Below are positions 23,501 through 36,251 of a DNA stretch of 64,000 bases, in pieces; positions within the stretch are counted from its first letter, which is position 1; each line of letters starts with the position of its first letter. The translations under genes and the position numbers were made by a program. Under the pieces are notes generated by a model, which saw only the letters and a program-made list of their open reading frames with translations, was not told the origin of the DNA and made no database searches. This DNA is from Polytrichum commune (Eukaryota > Streptophyta > Polytrichopsida > Polytrichales > Polytrichaceae). The stretch covers positions 26,755,666 to 26,819,665 of the forward strand of contig OX485807.1 of the NCBI GenBank assembly GCA_950295325.1, given 5' to 3'.

Positions 23501-26500
23501 AGCCATTTGTTTCGCCCATGACGTGATGCAACAGCACGTATCCACTACCTGGTGTATGCACGCTTGCCTACAGTTCAAACAATTTTGAAGGTCATGCTTC
23601 ACTTTTAATTGTCAGCTAACCGACAAAAAACATGAAATGTTGGAAAGCTAACCATGGCTCCAATCACAGCATTTGTCGCCAACGTGGCCTTTAACACCTC
23701 TGACTGCATTGCACCAAGTCCAAAAATTAGATTTTCTGCAATGCATTCTAAGCTATCAAAGTTACTTGGTGAGTTTCTCTAGAAAGTAGAAAACCAACAT
23801 AGAGAATGACGACCTTTCTAAGCTGTCCAAAATCTTGAAATCAGGGTGCTTTGTTGTATAGTATGGAGCAAGAACTCCTTCATATCTGAGAAGTTGCATT
23901 ATATGGCTTGAAATCATCCCATGATATTCATTTATTGTTCGTTGGAGACTATAGAGTCCAACTCCAACAGGAAGTAATAGTTCCTGTGGTGCCTTCTGCT
24001 TTCATAAGCCTTGCATAGACACAAACACAATTCACAAGGCCAGCACAGTCTCTCTCTTTCAATTGGCACATTCAAGTACTTTATCCCAGTTTGAAAAATC
24101 ATGCACATTGTCGTCTTCAAGAACAAATCATTGTAAGAAGTACCTCAAACCAATTATTCAGCACCTTAGAAGCAGGTGCTAGCAGCAGCTCCACAAAGGC
24201 TCTACCAGAACCCATCACCCACACATGGCTCCATCAATAGCCCTTATCATGCAGCTTTATGCTTAGGATAATCAGGAGAAGAAAATCCAGACTTGCCTGC
24301 TTCTAAGTTTACAGGTATAATGATTATGATTTGCACATGAATATAGAAAAACTCCACTTAAATCATGAAAGTCACCTAAAAGTTAACTGGAACTACTAAA
24401 GTGAGAAGTGGCCTGTTTACCAACAGAAGATGATTGAATGCTCTTGAAGAACATTCATACAAATAAGTGTGCAGGTCACTTACGCCATTTCATGTTGCTC
24501 CATGTTTGAAGATCGTTTTAATAAGCCTCCCACTACTTTTGTTCTGGACCAGCCATCTACCATTTTTTCCAGGAAAGAACCTCTTCCCATAGCTGCTTCT
24601 GGAGGGACTGTATCCAAGAGTGGGTCCATCACTGAGCAAAATTTCATCAGCATATGTTCATACCTACATCAGGGATATGGAAAATTCTCAGGTGTTTGCA
24701 TGAACAAAAACGTGCTCCAAACTAGTTCATGAGTAAATCCTATAAATTCAATTTGCATGTACTGACAGCAATGACATTGTTCAGGACAGAATATCTTGGA
24801 CAGAAAAGGGACATTGAGTTGACAATGAGATAATGTGAAGATTCCTGAAACAGTTGAGATGACTTACTTCGGATATGCAGCTGCATCATTTTTGGAAAAT
24901 TTGGAGATTTCTGCCTCATTGAGCTTCACATCAGAGCCCATAAGAAGAAACTTTCTATCTCTTGTAGGGGTGAAAGAGGATGGGTTCCTAGGTAGCAACT
25001 TTAACCCGTGCCTTATCAAATCAAGCTCCCTGCATTACATGTGGTTACAGAAATCACGCAGTGTTCTCACTTTTCTTCACCTCCATAGACAGAAAATTCT
25101 GCTGTTGTTTAAGTTACCAAACAACGTCCATTCCCATGTATCTCTGCAGACTGCTTCACACATGTTGGTGCCGATTCTGACAGCCACAAGATTTTCTGCA
25201 ACTTCCTCATCACATTCATCCGTGGAAGTTGTGATCTCTAGTGGAATGTGTGATTGTCAGAAAATCTTGCCAGAGATTCAAATTTTTTAGAACGAGAATA
25301 GGTTTTTGTAAATTGGTCTCACCTTAAGCAAATCAAAGTCCTTGGAGCTATATTGGATTTTATTTTTTTATTAACAGAGGCAGGATAGATGATAACGCCT
25401 GAGTACAACCTTCAATAAGCACCGACCTTTCCACCAGGTTGCACTATCTTCAAAAGAGTGTTAAGACAACATGGAGTTCTTTGCTTGTGGGTATGACACA
25501 TTACTCTATCCCTTTGAGCCAAAAGAAGGAGAGAGCTCACCGAATAATTCCAGGCCGCAGAAGACTTTGGAGGTAGCTTGCTCTCGAGAACTTAAACCCT
25601 GGAACAACCTCCTCTGTGACTGCTGCACCACCCAACACATGGCGCCTCTCAAGCACTGCAACTTGAAGGCCAGCTTTGGCAAGATATGCAGCTGCTGTGA
25701 GGCCATTGTGACCCCCACCAACCACCACTGCATCCCACACCCTGCAGAATGAGCATGCTATGTATAAGAACAATGTGGTGGGACTACAGAGTTTGTGATA
25801 CATAAATTCATGAACTCGTAAAATAGATATGTTGCTTCACACAGCAGATTAAGAAAGTATCATGAGAAGAACTGGGTTCCACCGAGCAGACACTTATGCA
25901 CAAAAAAGGCACCACGAGTACATATACGTTTTCAATCAAGTATCGTCACACCTATCACGTTTTTCTGAACCACTGAATCAACGCCCATCTAAGTGAATAT
26001 CATCATAGTCCGTTCTCCATGACAAGCTATACCCACAACAGGATAGAATGTGTCATACGACCTGCAGAATTTCAACTCATAGTAGCGTATGAAACAGTGA
26101 AGTTCTTAATTAGTAGTCTGTAATTGTCACTGATGTTCATTTCTCTGAAAGGGCAAGAAAATTTCTAGTACAGTGCTGGAAAGAACTACATGGTGATGAG
26201 AAGTATGTTGAACCCTGTCAAGCTCTAAGAAGCTTGGTTCAAACTTACTTACAACACAAATAGCACCATATATAATTGAAGTATACATGCAATTTCTGCT
26301 GTAAGTGGGATTTTTCAATATGAACACTGCTCCATATAGAGTTATCGGTGACATGTAACCCGTCCTGTGATTATTTCCTGCAACAATTTAAATATTAAAA
26401 TCCTTGATCAATGACCAGACAGACAAGCTGCCACTAATGACCACTTCTAAACTTAATGAGCTCTTCGCGACACTTTTAAAACAAAACAATCAGCTCAACA

Positions 26501-28393
26501 GCAAGAGTACATTCACATAATGCAGAATACAAATACTACCACCCCAAGGATATCACGTGTCATTTTATTCTGTTCCCCTTATTTTGGAAAGTGAGATTCA
26601 AACAGAGTCAAAATTCAGCTTGAAGATTGTCATCATTACCTCTGCAAATTAAATTTAATAAATTTAGCTCAGAAGTTGTGGGATTGACGCGATAATGCCA
26701 ATGCCCGGTAGCAAAACTAACGAGCTCTCAAAAATACTTTTAGTACAAAACAATCAGCTGAACCAGCAACAAACACATCCACATAATGCACTATATAAAT
26801 ACTACCACCCCAAGGTATCATTATCATTTTTTTTTTGTATTCCTCTTAGTGTGGAAATTGAGATTCAAACAGAAGCAAAATTTGGTTTGAAGATTCTCAA
26901 CATTGCTTCTGTAAATAATAATAAATCTAGCTCAGAAGTTGTGGAAGTGACGCAGTAACATCAATGCCTGCTAGTAAATTTAATGAGCTCTCAGAAATAA
27001 TTTTAACAGGAAACAATGGGCTCAACCAGCAAAGACACATTCACATCATGCAGAATACAAATATTACCACCCCAAGGATATCACGTGTCATTTTTATATT
27101 TATTCCTCTTTATTTGGAAAGTGAGATTCAAACAGAGAGGAAAAACGGCTCAAAGAATCTCAATTCTACATCTGCAAACTGAATATAATGTAGCTCAGTT
27201 GTAAAGTTGACACAATAACGCCAATGCCCTCCAGCAAACTTGATGGGCTCTCGATTATACTTTCAGTTCAAAACAATGAGCTCAACCAGCAATGACACAT
27301 TCACATCACGCAGAACACAACAAACTCTACACTGCTTATCCCAATTAGTGCGTGTGGTACTAATTCCCAAAACACACACTATTTGCCAAGTCCCAGTGAT
27401 ATTAAATTCATGAATACATGCTCATTTACCATGTATTTCAAGAAAATTAGTGCATGCTCTAAGGTGCTTGTAGAGTAATAAAAAAACATTACTTGCAAAC
27501 ACATGCTTGTCAGTGAATTCAGCGAGGATGAATAGTGCTGGTACTTTGAGTGAATAGTGCTGATATGAATAGTAATTTTGGTCAATAGTGCCAAGATGAA
27601 CAGTGCTTCCTAGATCTTTTGATGGCACTAATTTCATTGCGTAAAGGAATTTAGTATCACCTTCACTATATTCCCACACTCACTATTCGCCCTCCATTAC
27701 TAATTGGAATAATCAGTGTACCCCAAGGATATCATTTATCATTTTATATTTATTCCTCTTAATTTGGAAAGTGAGATTCAAACAGAGGGGAAATTCAATT
27801 CCAAGATTCCCAATATTACATCTGCAAACAGAATGTAATCTAGCTCAGTTGTGGAATTGACAAAATAACGCCATTGCCCGATAGTAATCTTTAATGAGCT
27901 CTCGACTATACTTTAAGTTCAAGAACATGAGTTCAACCAGCAACGACACATTCACATCATGCAGAATACAGCATATACTATCCCCATGATATCACGTGTC
28001 ATTTTAATTATATTCTTCTTTGGAAAGTGAGATTCAGACAGAGGCGAAATTCGGTTTTGAGATTCTCAACGTTACCTTTGCAAACTAGATGTAACTCTAG
28101 CTCGGGTATTGTGTGGAAGTGACGCAGAAATAACGCACAATGGCGAGGATCATGCAAATCAAATGGCCCTCCTAGTCCTAAAGACTGCACAAACGTGGCC
28201 GCAAATTCACTCCCTGCAAGAAACTGCCAATTGGATCCAAGCGACATAGAAGCAATAGAGACCTAATACAAGAAACTCACTTCTCCGTAAGGAAGTTTGT
28301 GCCATCGGCCTTGGCGTCCTTGACAAAACAGCGTGCGAAGACGCTGGATCGACGCACACGAGTAGGAACTTCCAATTTGCGCCATAACGCCAT
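17501..28393 (-). CDS. PYROXD2: PYROXD2-type FAD-dependent oxidoreductase (phytoene-desaturase-like), 17 exons
   Basis: Exons on the minus strand: 28393-28281, 25741-25541, 25029-24868, 24663-24484, 24201-24144, 23703-23653, 23567-23485, 22767-22680, 22548-22495, 22253-22179, 21741-21673, 18978-18866, 18651-18539, 18444-18374, 18162-18042, 17849-17783 and 17630-17501. All have GT-AG borders and compatible phases, giving 582 codons plus TGA, close to the family length (about 580). Exon 1 is Arg-rich ([17 protein letters not shown]), consistent with a mitochondrial transit peptide. Exon 2 carries the FAD-binding GGGHNGL and the [14 protein letters not shown] segment. The last exon carries [20 protein letters not shown], the C-terminal FAD site. 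No break was found. Its in vivo substrate is uncertain; the family resembles carotenoid desaturases but is mitochondrial in animals. Introns 1 and 11 are greatly enlarged by repeats. Confidence 0.93.
19164..19219. repeat. Short inverted repeat (hairpin) in PYROXD2 intron 11
   Basis: AGTACACTGTTTATG at 19164-19178 pairs with CATAAACAGTGTAGTAC at 19203-19219 (one extra base) around a loop of about 24 nt. Probably a very short MITE relic. Confidence 0.65.
19497..21252. mobile_element. Nested inverted-repeat element in PYROXD2 intron 11
   Basis: The outer arms pair about 19497-19639 with 21098-21252; both contain CCGGTGTGGCA and TTTGATGCCC.TGCCCGGCAC in opposite orientation. The inner arms pair 20188-20502 with 20621-20971 and are nearly complementary, apart from about 45 extra bases in the right arm. 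A third stem lies in the central spacer (GGGGCGGCGGTGGTG against CACCACCGCCCC, about 20510-20550). The left outer spacer (19640-20187) is longer than the right one, suggesting an insertion or deletion. The whole would fold into a long double-stranded RNA if transcribed. Terminal boundaries and target duplication are not clear. Confidence 0.7.
20236..20499 (+). CDS. Captured coding fragment in the hairpin arm, 87 codons, charged coiled-coil type
   Basis: The ORF starts [20 protein letters not shown], continues through a Glu/Arg/Ala-rich helical stretch and ends [13 protein letters not shown]. The inverted right arm (20917 towards 20621) encodes a second version, also beginning [10 protein letters not shown], with an extra 15-residue repeat and a disrupted end. 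The composition resembles the C-terminal coiled-coil tail of plant Myb/SANT-like or NAM-associated proteins found next to PIF/Harbinger transposases, but I cannot assign it. More likely a captured fragment than a working gene. Confidence 0.4.
   Translation: MADALTNFGLVYAAKEDAKLEAQVQSSLQIAQMNVLAQERAVQARMEAKELRDRARLEAEERMAKRAEDFQFMMEQFRKDHPHNPQN
26440..28140. repeat. Tandem array of about 262-bp units in PYROXD2 intron 1
   Basis: Units recur with GAGCTCT near 26458, 26721, 26986, 27245 (as GGGCTCT) and 27896. Shared blocks include CAAGGATATCACGTGTCATT and GAAAGTGAGATTCAAACAGA. The last unit ends shortly before exon 1. One unit is split by the insertion at 27328-27720. Copies have diverged, so the array is old. 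Confidence 0.8.
27328..27720. mobile_element. MITE, 393 bp, inserted into the intron 1 repeat array
   Basis: Left end TACACTGCTTATCCCAATTA; right end, inverted, TACACTGATTATTCCAATTA. The terminal motif is shared with the 13995 element. It interrupts a repeat unit between CAAACTC and CCCCAAGG. Confidence 0.65.
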
Positions 28394-31300
28394 CACCAAC
28401 ACAAGCAATCTCCAATTCCTCCTCACGCTTGCCGATCCGCCATGAAAGCTCTGCCCTAAATCTTCTTGTGTAACACTCATCAGAATCACGATCATGCAAG
28501 AATCGAGCAGGACATACGGCAGGAAGTAGATCGCTCGGTAACGCGCACGGATGCACGCATCGTTTTACGCACGGATTGAACAAAGCTTTACCGTGTTGGT
28601 TGAAATGATAATTCGTTGCGCATGGTTTGACGCCTAGTGTCCCACAAGGACGTTTTAGTCCAAATGATCATTTTTGGAAGGTTGGATGGGATGCAAATGA
28701 AATCACTTTCCCCTAAAAAAAACACATTTTCCAAAAGATGGCATTTTTTTTTTCATTTCATTTCATTTATAGTTTTATTTATAGTTTTATGTATTTACTA
28801 TATTTTGTGACCAAAAATGAAATTAAAATTATCACAAGGAGTGTCCTTTTTATTTAAAGGATTTGAAACTTGAATGTGCAATTGGTGAACAATTGTCACC
28901 AATTGAATGCAACACAATTACAAATCCCTTAATAAACATAGGCTCCTTTAACCATATTTCACTTCTCATGATACGAAAGTTGTAAGTGGATTTTTATAAA
29001 AGACAGTCATGCAATTTTTACATGACTTGGATCCTATGATGTCCCAAAGTTGATTTAAAATAGACATTGAGATTTATAAATCATAAGAAATCCACATCAA
29101 ATTATAAGTAAATGAAACTCGACACATGGACATGAATCATCATCAACAATATCTTACAAAATGGTCGCTCCAAATTATCTTAGTTTAGTATTAATTATCA
29201 TTGAAACTAATGTTCCTATTCAAATCATAAATACCCATAATTGACTCTCATGTTTTTACACATCAGATATCCACATGTTCTCATGACACCTAAGACATTT
29301 AAACCAAAAGCTACCTAATCTCGGTTTGCGAGAAAATTATTTCATTTGAAACTTAAAAAAATGCTTACATGGGGTTCAACAAATTATTCCAAGACACCCA
29401 TCACATGGATGTGAACTTCAAGTTGATTTCAACAAGTTTGATTCACAAAGTATTTGCTTTCTAACCTTGCAACCTACCTTTTAGTTAGCTTATGAAGAAC
29501 TTGTGTTTCTACAGTCTCACACTCGATTATACGACACCTCGATTATGTGACACATTTCCTGTCAACCAAACTCTCTAGTGTTGGTTTACCCCCATAATAC
29601 AACTATGATGCTTGTAATACAACATCCTTTAGGCGTGATTTGTTATGTAAAAAAGGTAATTAATGTGCATCAGTGGTGGGACCCACACCAAGGATTTGCC
29701 TTGAAATTAAGGAGTTGTTCCAAGTACAAAATGAATCAGTAGAAGAACATGAATCATGATCATTGGTGGGCTAGCTTAACTTAACTCAGGTTATTTGTTT
29801 CAACCCTTGGTTCCAGAGCACAAGTTGCATTTTTGAATCTTTGGGATTGGGTGGAGGTTGAAGTAGAAGTGAACAAGATTCAAGTAAGCTTAGGTAGTTG
29901 TTACAAAATTCTTCCAAGTTTTGGTTGAAGGTTGAATGGAGGTTGGGTGGAGGTGGCTCACTTACACTAATTAGTAGGTGAGAGTTGGTGAAGGTGTTTG
30001 AAGGGTAGAGATTTTGTTAAATAAGAAACATGTTGGTGGGGTTAGGGGAATTCATTCATGTGTATTGGAAGAGTCTAGTAATAGGTGCTAGAATCTTGGC
30101 AACATGTTTGTTGGGGACATTTTCAAGTTAGAGTTTTGTTGGTGAGGTGGTGTTTCGTATTTGAAGAGGATTGGGCTAGGTTAAGGGTTTTGGGTATAAG
30201 GACTCCTCTCCTCTCTATATTAGGTTTAGATTCAAGAATTGGGATAGGGGAGTGATATTTGCTAATGATTTAGATGGTTGGGTAATAATCTCTTGAATTT
30301 TGCAATTGATCGATGGATTGCAAGTGCAGAGATCAATCTTGCAATTTAGGTTTAGTCTTGAACGGTGTGATGGGAGGGATGTGTTAAAGGCATGGTTGAG
30401 TTGGTGGATTTGGCATGGGGCATAGAAGTCCATTTGGGTTTAGATTTGAATGAAGAGCCAATGAAGGAGAATGATGTGGATGACTAGCCCACACCAATAG
30501 TCCAACTTCTTCGAGCCCGTGAGTATGCCCAATTACTAGCAAATTTTGCAATGGAGCATTCTTCGAAGTTTTCAATTGCACATGTGATGAACATGCAACC
30601 TTTTATGGATAAACTGAACAAGATGTCAATTCCAACAAACCTCATCAAAAGACGATGGATTCTTACTTTTCATAGTGTGTGATATAATGAAGACATCATT
30701 ATGTGACTATTTTTTTATATTAAAACTCCATATTGTGTGATGTTGTGAGCATATATCTTCAATATCAAATGTTATTTCTTACATGTGTATCTTCATTTGT
30801 ATACAAAATGACATTCTACATCAAAATATGTCATTTTCTTGAAAAACCTCAATAATACAAAATTTGAGGCTTAGATGTCGTATTATTGAGAATACGACAT
30901 TTGGATGACACAACACTTTTTTGCGCGACCAAACATGTCATAATAAAGAGGGAGGACAATATTTGGAAAAAGCTTGTACCTTTAAGGATTAAAGTTAGCA
31001 GGTATTAAACAATCGCCTTATTTTGGACACCCACTTCTCCTTAGATATGGAAAGATGCAATAAGTGCACTTGATGAGTAGCAAATCCAAAATTGACAATG
31101 TCCATAACCATTTTCTTCACAGTTGTTGGAGCTCGTATAAATATCATGTTCATTATCAAAGTGAAGATTCTTCAAGTCATTAAATGATCATAAACCCCCC
31201 CCCCTAAAGTATGTTAACTTTTACATCTAGAATGGTTATTAAACATTGAGCACGGAGTCCAATCTCTTTTCAGCACATGTCTTTTTGGTGTCCGCTCTTC

Positions 31301-33076
31301 AAATCACACCCAACCATACACCACCCAGATTTAGGTCTCCCTTTACAATGAGCAATTGAATTAACCCACATACCTCAACTTGTAGGCGTTCAAGAGACCT
31401 TCTTCATGCACAAAAATGTATGTTCGAACAATGTCATGACTACACATCTCAACATATACAAACCTCAATTTCAAATGATCAAATCTTACCTCAAATTAAA
31501 GTTTTCTTCATTACTTGTTTTCTCATGCACAACTAGTGAAATTACATATCATCTCCAAAAGCTTGACCATAACACTTCATCTACACCTCATGAAATGCTC
31601 ACATGAAGTGAGACATCTTGATAGTTCGATGGCTGATAAATCATTTCGAAAGATACCGAAAACATTCACGACATAAGTTATTTATTTACTTCATGCAAGT
31701 AAGAAACAAGCAAGATGTGAACGTCGATGTCACATGACTCATATAAACTTGAAAGCCCAAAATATTCAAAGAATGGCCTTTACGAGGTGAAATCCTCTTC
31801 TTGGTTAATTGAACTTGTCATATCAATAGGACCCACCAATCTTGTGTATATCACATAGTACATAAGACCGTACTCCCATTCTAAGATATAAATGGGGTTT
31901 GTAGTTTCAACATTGAAACATGTCCTGGCAATCATTAGTCTACCAACCCCCACAATCACACCAAACAATGATGCTACATTACCTATTTATTCAACATTGA
32001 TTCGGGTTCACATTTGAGCTCACAGTTATGATCAAGGTGATCTCTCTCTCTCTCTAAATGAGATTAGAATATATATATAAAAAACACAATAAAAGTGGGT
32101 TAGAGTAGTCAAGAAGGTGTGAAATATTGGGCTTTGAGAACCCAAGAAAATATTAAATACTTTAGTGAATTATCATTCATAATGGTACATGATCATATAC
32201 AAACCGAGGAGATGGCTTTACATGATAAAGGGATTGGCCCATACCCGAGTTTGATAGGTTGCCACATGCGAGCCATCTAAGCCCTCTAAGCCATCTGAGT
32301 CACATGTAAGATAGTTGGGCCATCCATCACAAAAGGGTAAGGAAAAGGTTTAGGATTAAGGCAAGCCCTTAAACCCTACTTAGGGTTTAAAAAACTACAT
32401 GGTAAACCCACGGCTCAAGGTAAGAACTCATCCGGGCAAACGATCAACCAAAGCTTTGATGCATCATCTACGCTTAGTGCTACACAAAGTTATGGCGTCT
32501 TCTAAGGTGCAAAGAGCTCACTCCCATTGTAAAATAATGATATAGAGATTGGCACATGGCAGTAATTTTTTTATTCTTTATTAGATCTTGGGTGCAAGTG
32601 TGGTAAGGTAGACCAAAAAAGTGCTATGGTATCCTTTAACCATTGTTCTTTTTGGTAGTCAAACGCCTCAAATGTTGTTTGAATTCAATAGTTTTTCATG
32701 GTGACCTCTATTGTTGTGTTTAGTAATCAAAAGTAGACTACCAAGATGACATCTTCAAAACTTATCATTGAGGTAAGGCTCAAAAGTAAATGGCTAGATT
32801 TTATTTTGGATGTAAAATTCATGAGCTTAACGATTTTGAACTTGAATTTTTTTCCTGTAACTTAAATTCATTATAAACTTGAGGTCATCATAAAAAAATG
32901 GTAGAAAATCATCAATTTGATATAATATTATTTGTATAGGGGATTGCTATTTCCACACCTTTTTTGGCTAGATTCACACCTTTTTGCCGGTTCAGTTGTT
33001 GTGTCACTGAGGCGTTATATATGAGATTCTTCATAGTGCATCCGGACCGTTGATCCACCAAGGCCCATCGAAGTGC
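28394..33076. other. Intergenic region, mostly featureless
   Basis: AT-rich sequence with a Tigger-like relic at 30400-30692. No other gene is supported; ORFs here are short and unconserved in character. A CT microsatellite lies near 32040-32056. Confidence 0.5.
30400..30692 (+). pseudogene. Relic of pogo/Tigger-like transposase C-terminus
   Basis: The plus strand encodes a decayed peptide with LDLNEEPM, then an in-frame TAG, then LLRAREYAQLLANF, FMDKLNKMSI and, after a one-base shift, HQKTMDSYFS followed by a stop. This tail matches in style the QRTIDSYF tail of the remnant at 167-764. One frameshift and one stop make it non-functional. Confidence 0.5.
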
Positions 33077-33343
33077 CTCAATGATCCTAGGTGGCGGTGG
33101 GGTGGGGGGTGGGGGTCAGGGTGTATGTTTGACAAATTTCATGTGACGTTCAACCTCAAATCCAAAGTGTCACGTGACGTTTTCAAAAAAAAAAAAAATG
33201 TCAATTGACATCTACATTTTATTTCAAAATGTCACCTCAATTTTTGGCTTACACAATATTTAGAAAACTAATATTTTGAATAATAATAAAACAAACTTGA
33301 TTTGTAACAAAAATAATAAAAATCAATCGAGCGTAAGTATCCT

Positions 33344-35557
33344 TCAGTCTCGCGTGTTTCTCCAAATGTTGAAGATAGTAGCCCAATCCATTGCATCCAC
33401 TTCAAGCCCACAAAGAGAAACCCGCATAAGAGCATCAAGGGTCTTCAAGTTCAACCTATTGCGCAAGTGGCTTTTGATTGCATTTTGTTTGGAAAATCCT
33501 CTCTCACAAATAGCTATACTTGATGGAATGAGTATAATTTTTTGCCAAAGTTGCATAAGTTTAGGCCAATTTGTATGCCATTCCAAATTGCTACCACATA
33601 TGCGCCAAGCCTCAAATATTGTTTTGTTCTCACACTTATGTCGAAGTGTTTCCGTAAATTCCAAGAGTTCTCCCTTACACATGTCACTCTCTTCTTCAGT
33701 GTATTGAAACTTCAACAATATTCTTTCGAGCCACAATTCGGTATTTATGATTCGGTCACTATCATCGCTTGGATAATTACGAGGGCTGAAAAGTTTGGCC
33801 GCACTGAATATTGGAAGGTTTGGGAAACGATCGTTCAAAGCATGAACAACTCTTTGCACATAAGATGCACCCAACAATACACATTGTTGTAGTTCATTGG
33901 GCCCATCAGTTGCCAATGCATGAATAATACGATCTCCTGTATTATTTTCATAACTCAATTGAAGATTTTCTGCAGATTCTTTCAAGAATTTTCCCAAATT
34001 CTTGCTTGTACGACCAAACATAGGTCCATTCCCGGATAAAAAATGACGTGATAAAATTGAAATGGTGATATCGATGGTTGCACTAATAGTTGTGATATCA
34101 ACCATATCATACTGAAATTTGATATTCAATTTATTCAACTCTTGTAAAACATCCACAAGTAAGCTCAAATAAAAATGAAATTTGAAAGAACACATAATCT
34201 CATACCAATGTGGTTCTTCATCTCTGAACAATTCCAATAATGCCGGCATGCACTGTAGTAAGCGGGTCATAACATTACCTCGAGAAAGCCACCGTACTGT
34301 ATGAATTTGTAAAACCACTACATAATCTTCTTCAAATACATCTTTCAACAATCGTTTCAGCTCATTGCGTCGATTTGTACTACGGCCCACCCACTCATAA
34401 ACTTTGTTGGCAAAACGATCCAACATTTGAAAATCTGGAAAAGATCTAGCTGCATCTCCTGCAGCTAAAGCCTCACGATGTGCAATACAATGCACATTTA
34501 TGAAAGTTGGAACCTCTGCACGCATTCTAGCTGCTAGTCCTGTACGATGTCCCGTCATACTAGAAGCCCCATCAGCGGCTAGAGCTACTTGTTTTAGAGG
34601 CATCCAATGCATTTTCTCCAATAATCCAGTAACAACTTGATACATAGATTCAGCTGTACCATCTCGAAGAGCCAAAAGCTCAACAAATCTTGTAACATGA
34701 GGTCCTTTCCCATTATTTGATAAATAAACAACATAAACAATCAAATGTTGTTCAAGAGTTCGATCAGTGGCTTCATCAATCATCAAAGAAAAAAATGGAG
34801 AGGATTGCGCCTCTGATAAAAGTTTATCATTGAGATATTTTGAAATTGCCCATAAAAATTCCAATGCTGCATATCCTGAAGTATATGAACCATATTCATC
34901 ATTGACAGGCATATTTGGAGTTTGTAGTAGTGAAAGCAATTGGCATGTATCTTGATAAGTCAATATTGAACGATCATTCCATACTGTAAAATATAAAATT
35001 TTCATCACAGTGATGATTCTTGATTGTTCTCTATCTATCATGACATTCAGCCCTTGAATCACTGGAGGTGCATTTGCACGTTGAAGAAAATGTATATCCT
35101 CCCAACGAGTTACCGAATGTTTGTGATCAACACTCTTTTCATGAACCTTGACAGCTGATTTTTGTAAACTTTTGCAACCAATGCATGTCCCCCATCTGGA
35201 TTCAACACGCATTTCTTGGCAAGCAACGCATTTCATAAAACCTGTTGCTGGCCCATCATTTGGTCTATAATGTAATAACCATGGCCTACCAATTTTCCAT
35301 GAAGCCTTAAAAACTCTTCGATACCTTTGTTGATTGGGAATGACATGAGCAGGTTCTCGAATTACATCATTTCCAACATCATCATCTGATTGAGATTCAC
35401 TCTCATTATCCATGTTGAGAGAAAAAATTTCATGTTCAAATCCTGGAGTTTGTTGAGATGACTGAAATGAAGATTGAGAAGACACTCTTCCACCAAAAAT
35501 CTCATTCAAATTAAGTTGACGAGCTCTTCCACGGTTGTTGTTACTTCCAGAAGCCAT
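33344..35557 (-). CDS. hAT superfamily transposase, intact 737-codon ORF
   Basis: A single uninterrupted frame from ATG at 35557. A Cys/His zinc-finger-like region lies at about residues 105-150 (CVACQEM, C..C, then VDHKH). It is followed by MIDEATDR (first catalytic Asp region, about 260) and ALAADGASSMTG (second Asp, about 330). Next comes HCIAHREAL, the hAT-typical C/H..H motif. The C-terminal dimerisation region includes IPSSIAICERGFSKQNAIK near residues 680-700. This corresponds to the ZNF862/KIAA1586-like branch of hAT transposases. It would cut and rejoin DNA in the nucleus. No stop or frameshift is seen, so it may be young or domesticated. Confidence 0.85.
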   Translation of the reverse strand: MASGSNNNRGRARQLNLNEIFGGRVSSQSSFQSSQQTPGFEHEIFSLNMDNESESQSDDDVGNDVIREPAHVIPNQQRYRRVFKASWKIGRPWLLHYRPNDGPATGFMKCVACQEMRVESRWGTCIGCKSLQKSAVKVHEKSVDHKHSVTRWEDIHFLQRANAPPVIQGLNVMIDREQSRIITVMKILYFTVWNDRSILTYQDTCQLLSLLQTPNMPVNDEYGSYTSGYAALEFLWAISKYLNDKLLSEAQSSPFFSLMIDEATDRTLEQHLIVYVVYLSNNGKGPHVTRFVELLALRDGTAESMYQVVTGLLEKMHWMPLKQVALAADGASSMTGHRTGLAARMRAEVPTFINVHCIAHREALAAGDAARSFPDFQMLDRFANKVYEWVGRSTNRRNELKRLLKDVFEEDYVVVLQIHTVRWLSRGNVMTRLLQCMPALLELFRDEEPHWYEIMCSFKFHFYLSLLVDVLQELNKLNIKFQYDMVDITTISATIDITISILSRHFLSGNGPMFGRTSKNLGKFLKESAENLQLSYENNTGDRIIHALATDGPNELQQCVLLGASYVQRVVHALNDRFPNLPIFSAAKLFSPRNYPSDDSDRIINTELWLERILLKFQYTEEESDMCKGELLEFTETLRHKCENKTIFEAWRICGSNLEWHTNWPKLMQLWQKIILIPSSIAICERGFSKQNAIKSHLRNRLNLKTLDALMRVSLCGLEVDAMDWATIFNIWRNTRD

Positions 35558-35739
35558 ATGTTATGTCTGCAAAATAATTCAATTCTAATCATATAAATTT
35601 AATACACACATCAACAAACAACATTCAAATTTCATTCTTATCCAATAATAAGTCAGTGAAAATTCCCCTACAATATGTTTTCAAATTCACAAAGTCTTTA
35701 CATCATGAAAAGAATCCTGAACAATCTAATTTCAATGTG

Positions 35740-36145
35740 ATGTTGGTGACGCCCTTGAGTATGTAGAATCACAAAGGCAAATTAAAAATAGAATGATTAA
35801 TTTTATTCACAGTCACAAAGACTACACAATGCAAAGTGGAATTTTGTAAATAATTCATAAATTAAGAAACATGAATTTCGTAAACAAATCATAAACCCCA
35901 ACTTATGTATTGAATCCATCATGAATCTAGCCAAGGAAAAGCAAGCTTCAAACAAAATTGGCATCCCTATTCACAAGTTATGTTTCCAACTTCATGAAGG
36001 CTTGACATTATAGAAAAGAAAACCCTACTTATGTGAATTTCAATATGTAGATGTTGAGTGAAATCCCGCCAGTGCATCGAATTACAAAGACAAATTAGGA
36101 AAATAGTGATTAACTTTATTCACAATCATAAAAACTACACAATTC
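35740..36145. repeat. Diverged direct repeat, about 310-bp spacing
   Basis: A block with AATCACAAAGGCAAATTA...TTTATTCACAGTCACAAAGACTACACAAT near 35767 recurs in diverged form near 36081. Upstream of the transposase start, so possibly promoter-side sequence. Confidence 0.5.
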
Positions 36146-36251
36146 AAAGTGAAATTTCCACAGAAGCTCCACCAAACCATATACAACACTGAAGGGGGAA
36201 AACTAGCCTTTCCACTGTATCAGAACAAAGTGCACTACTGTATCAGAACAA

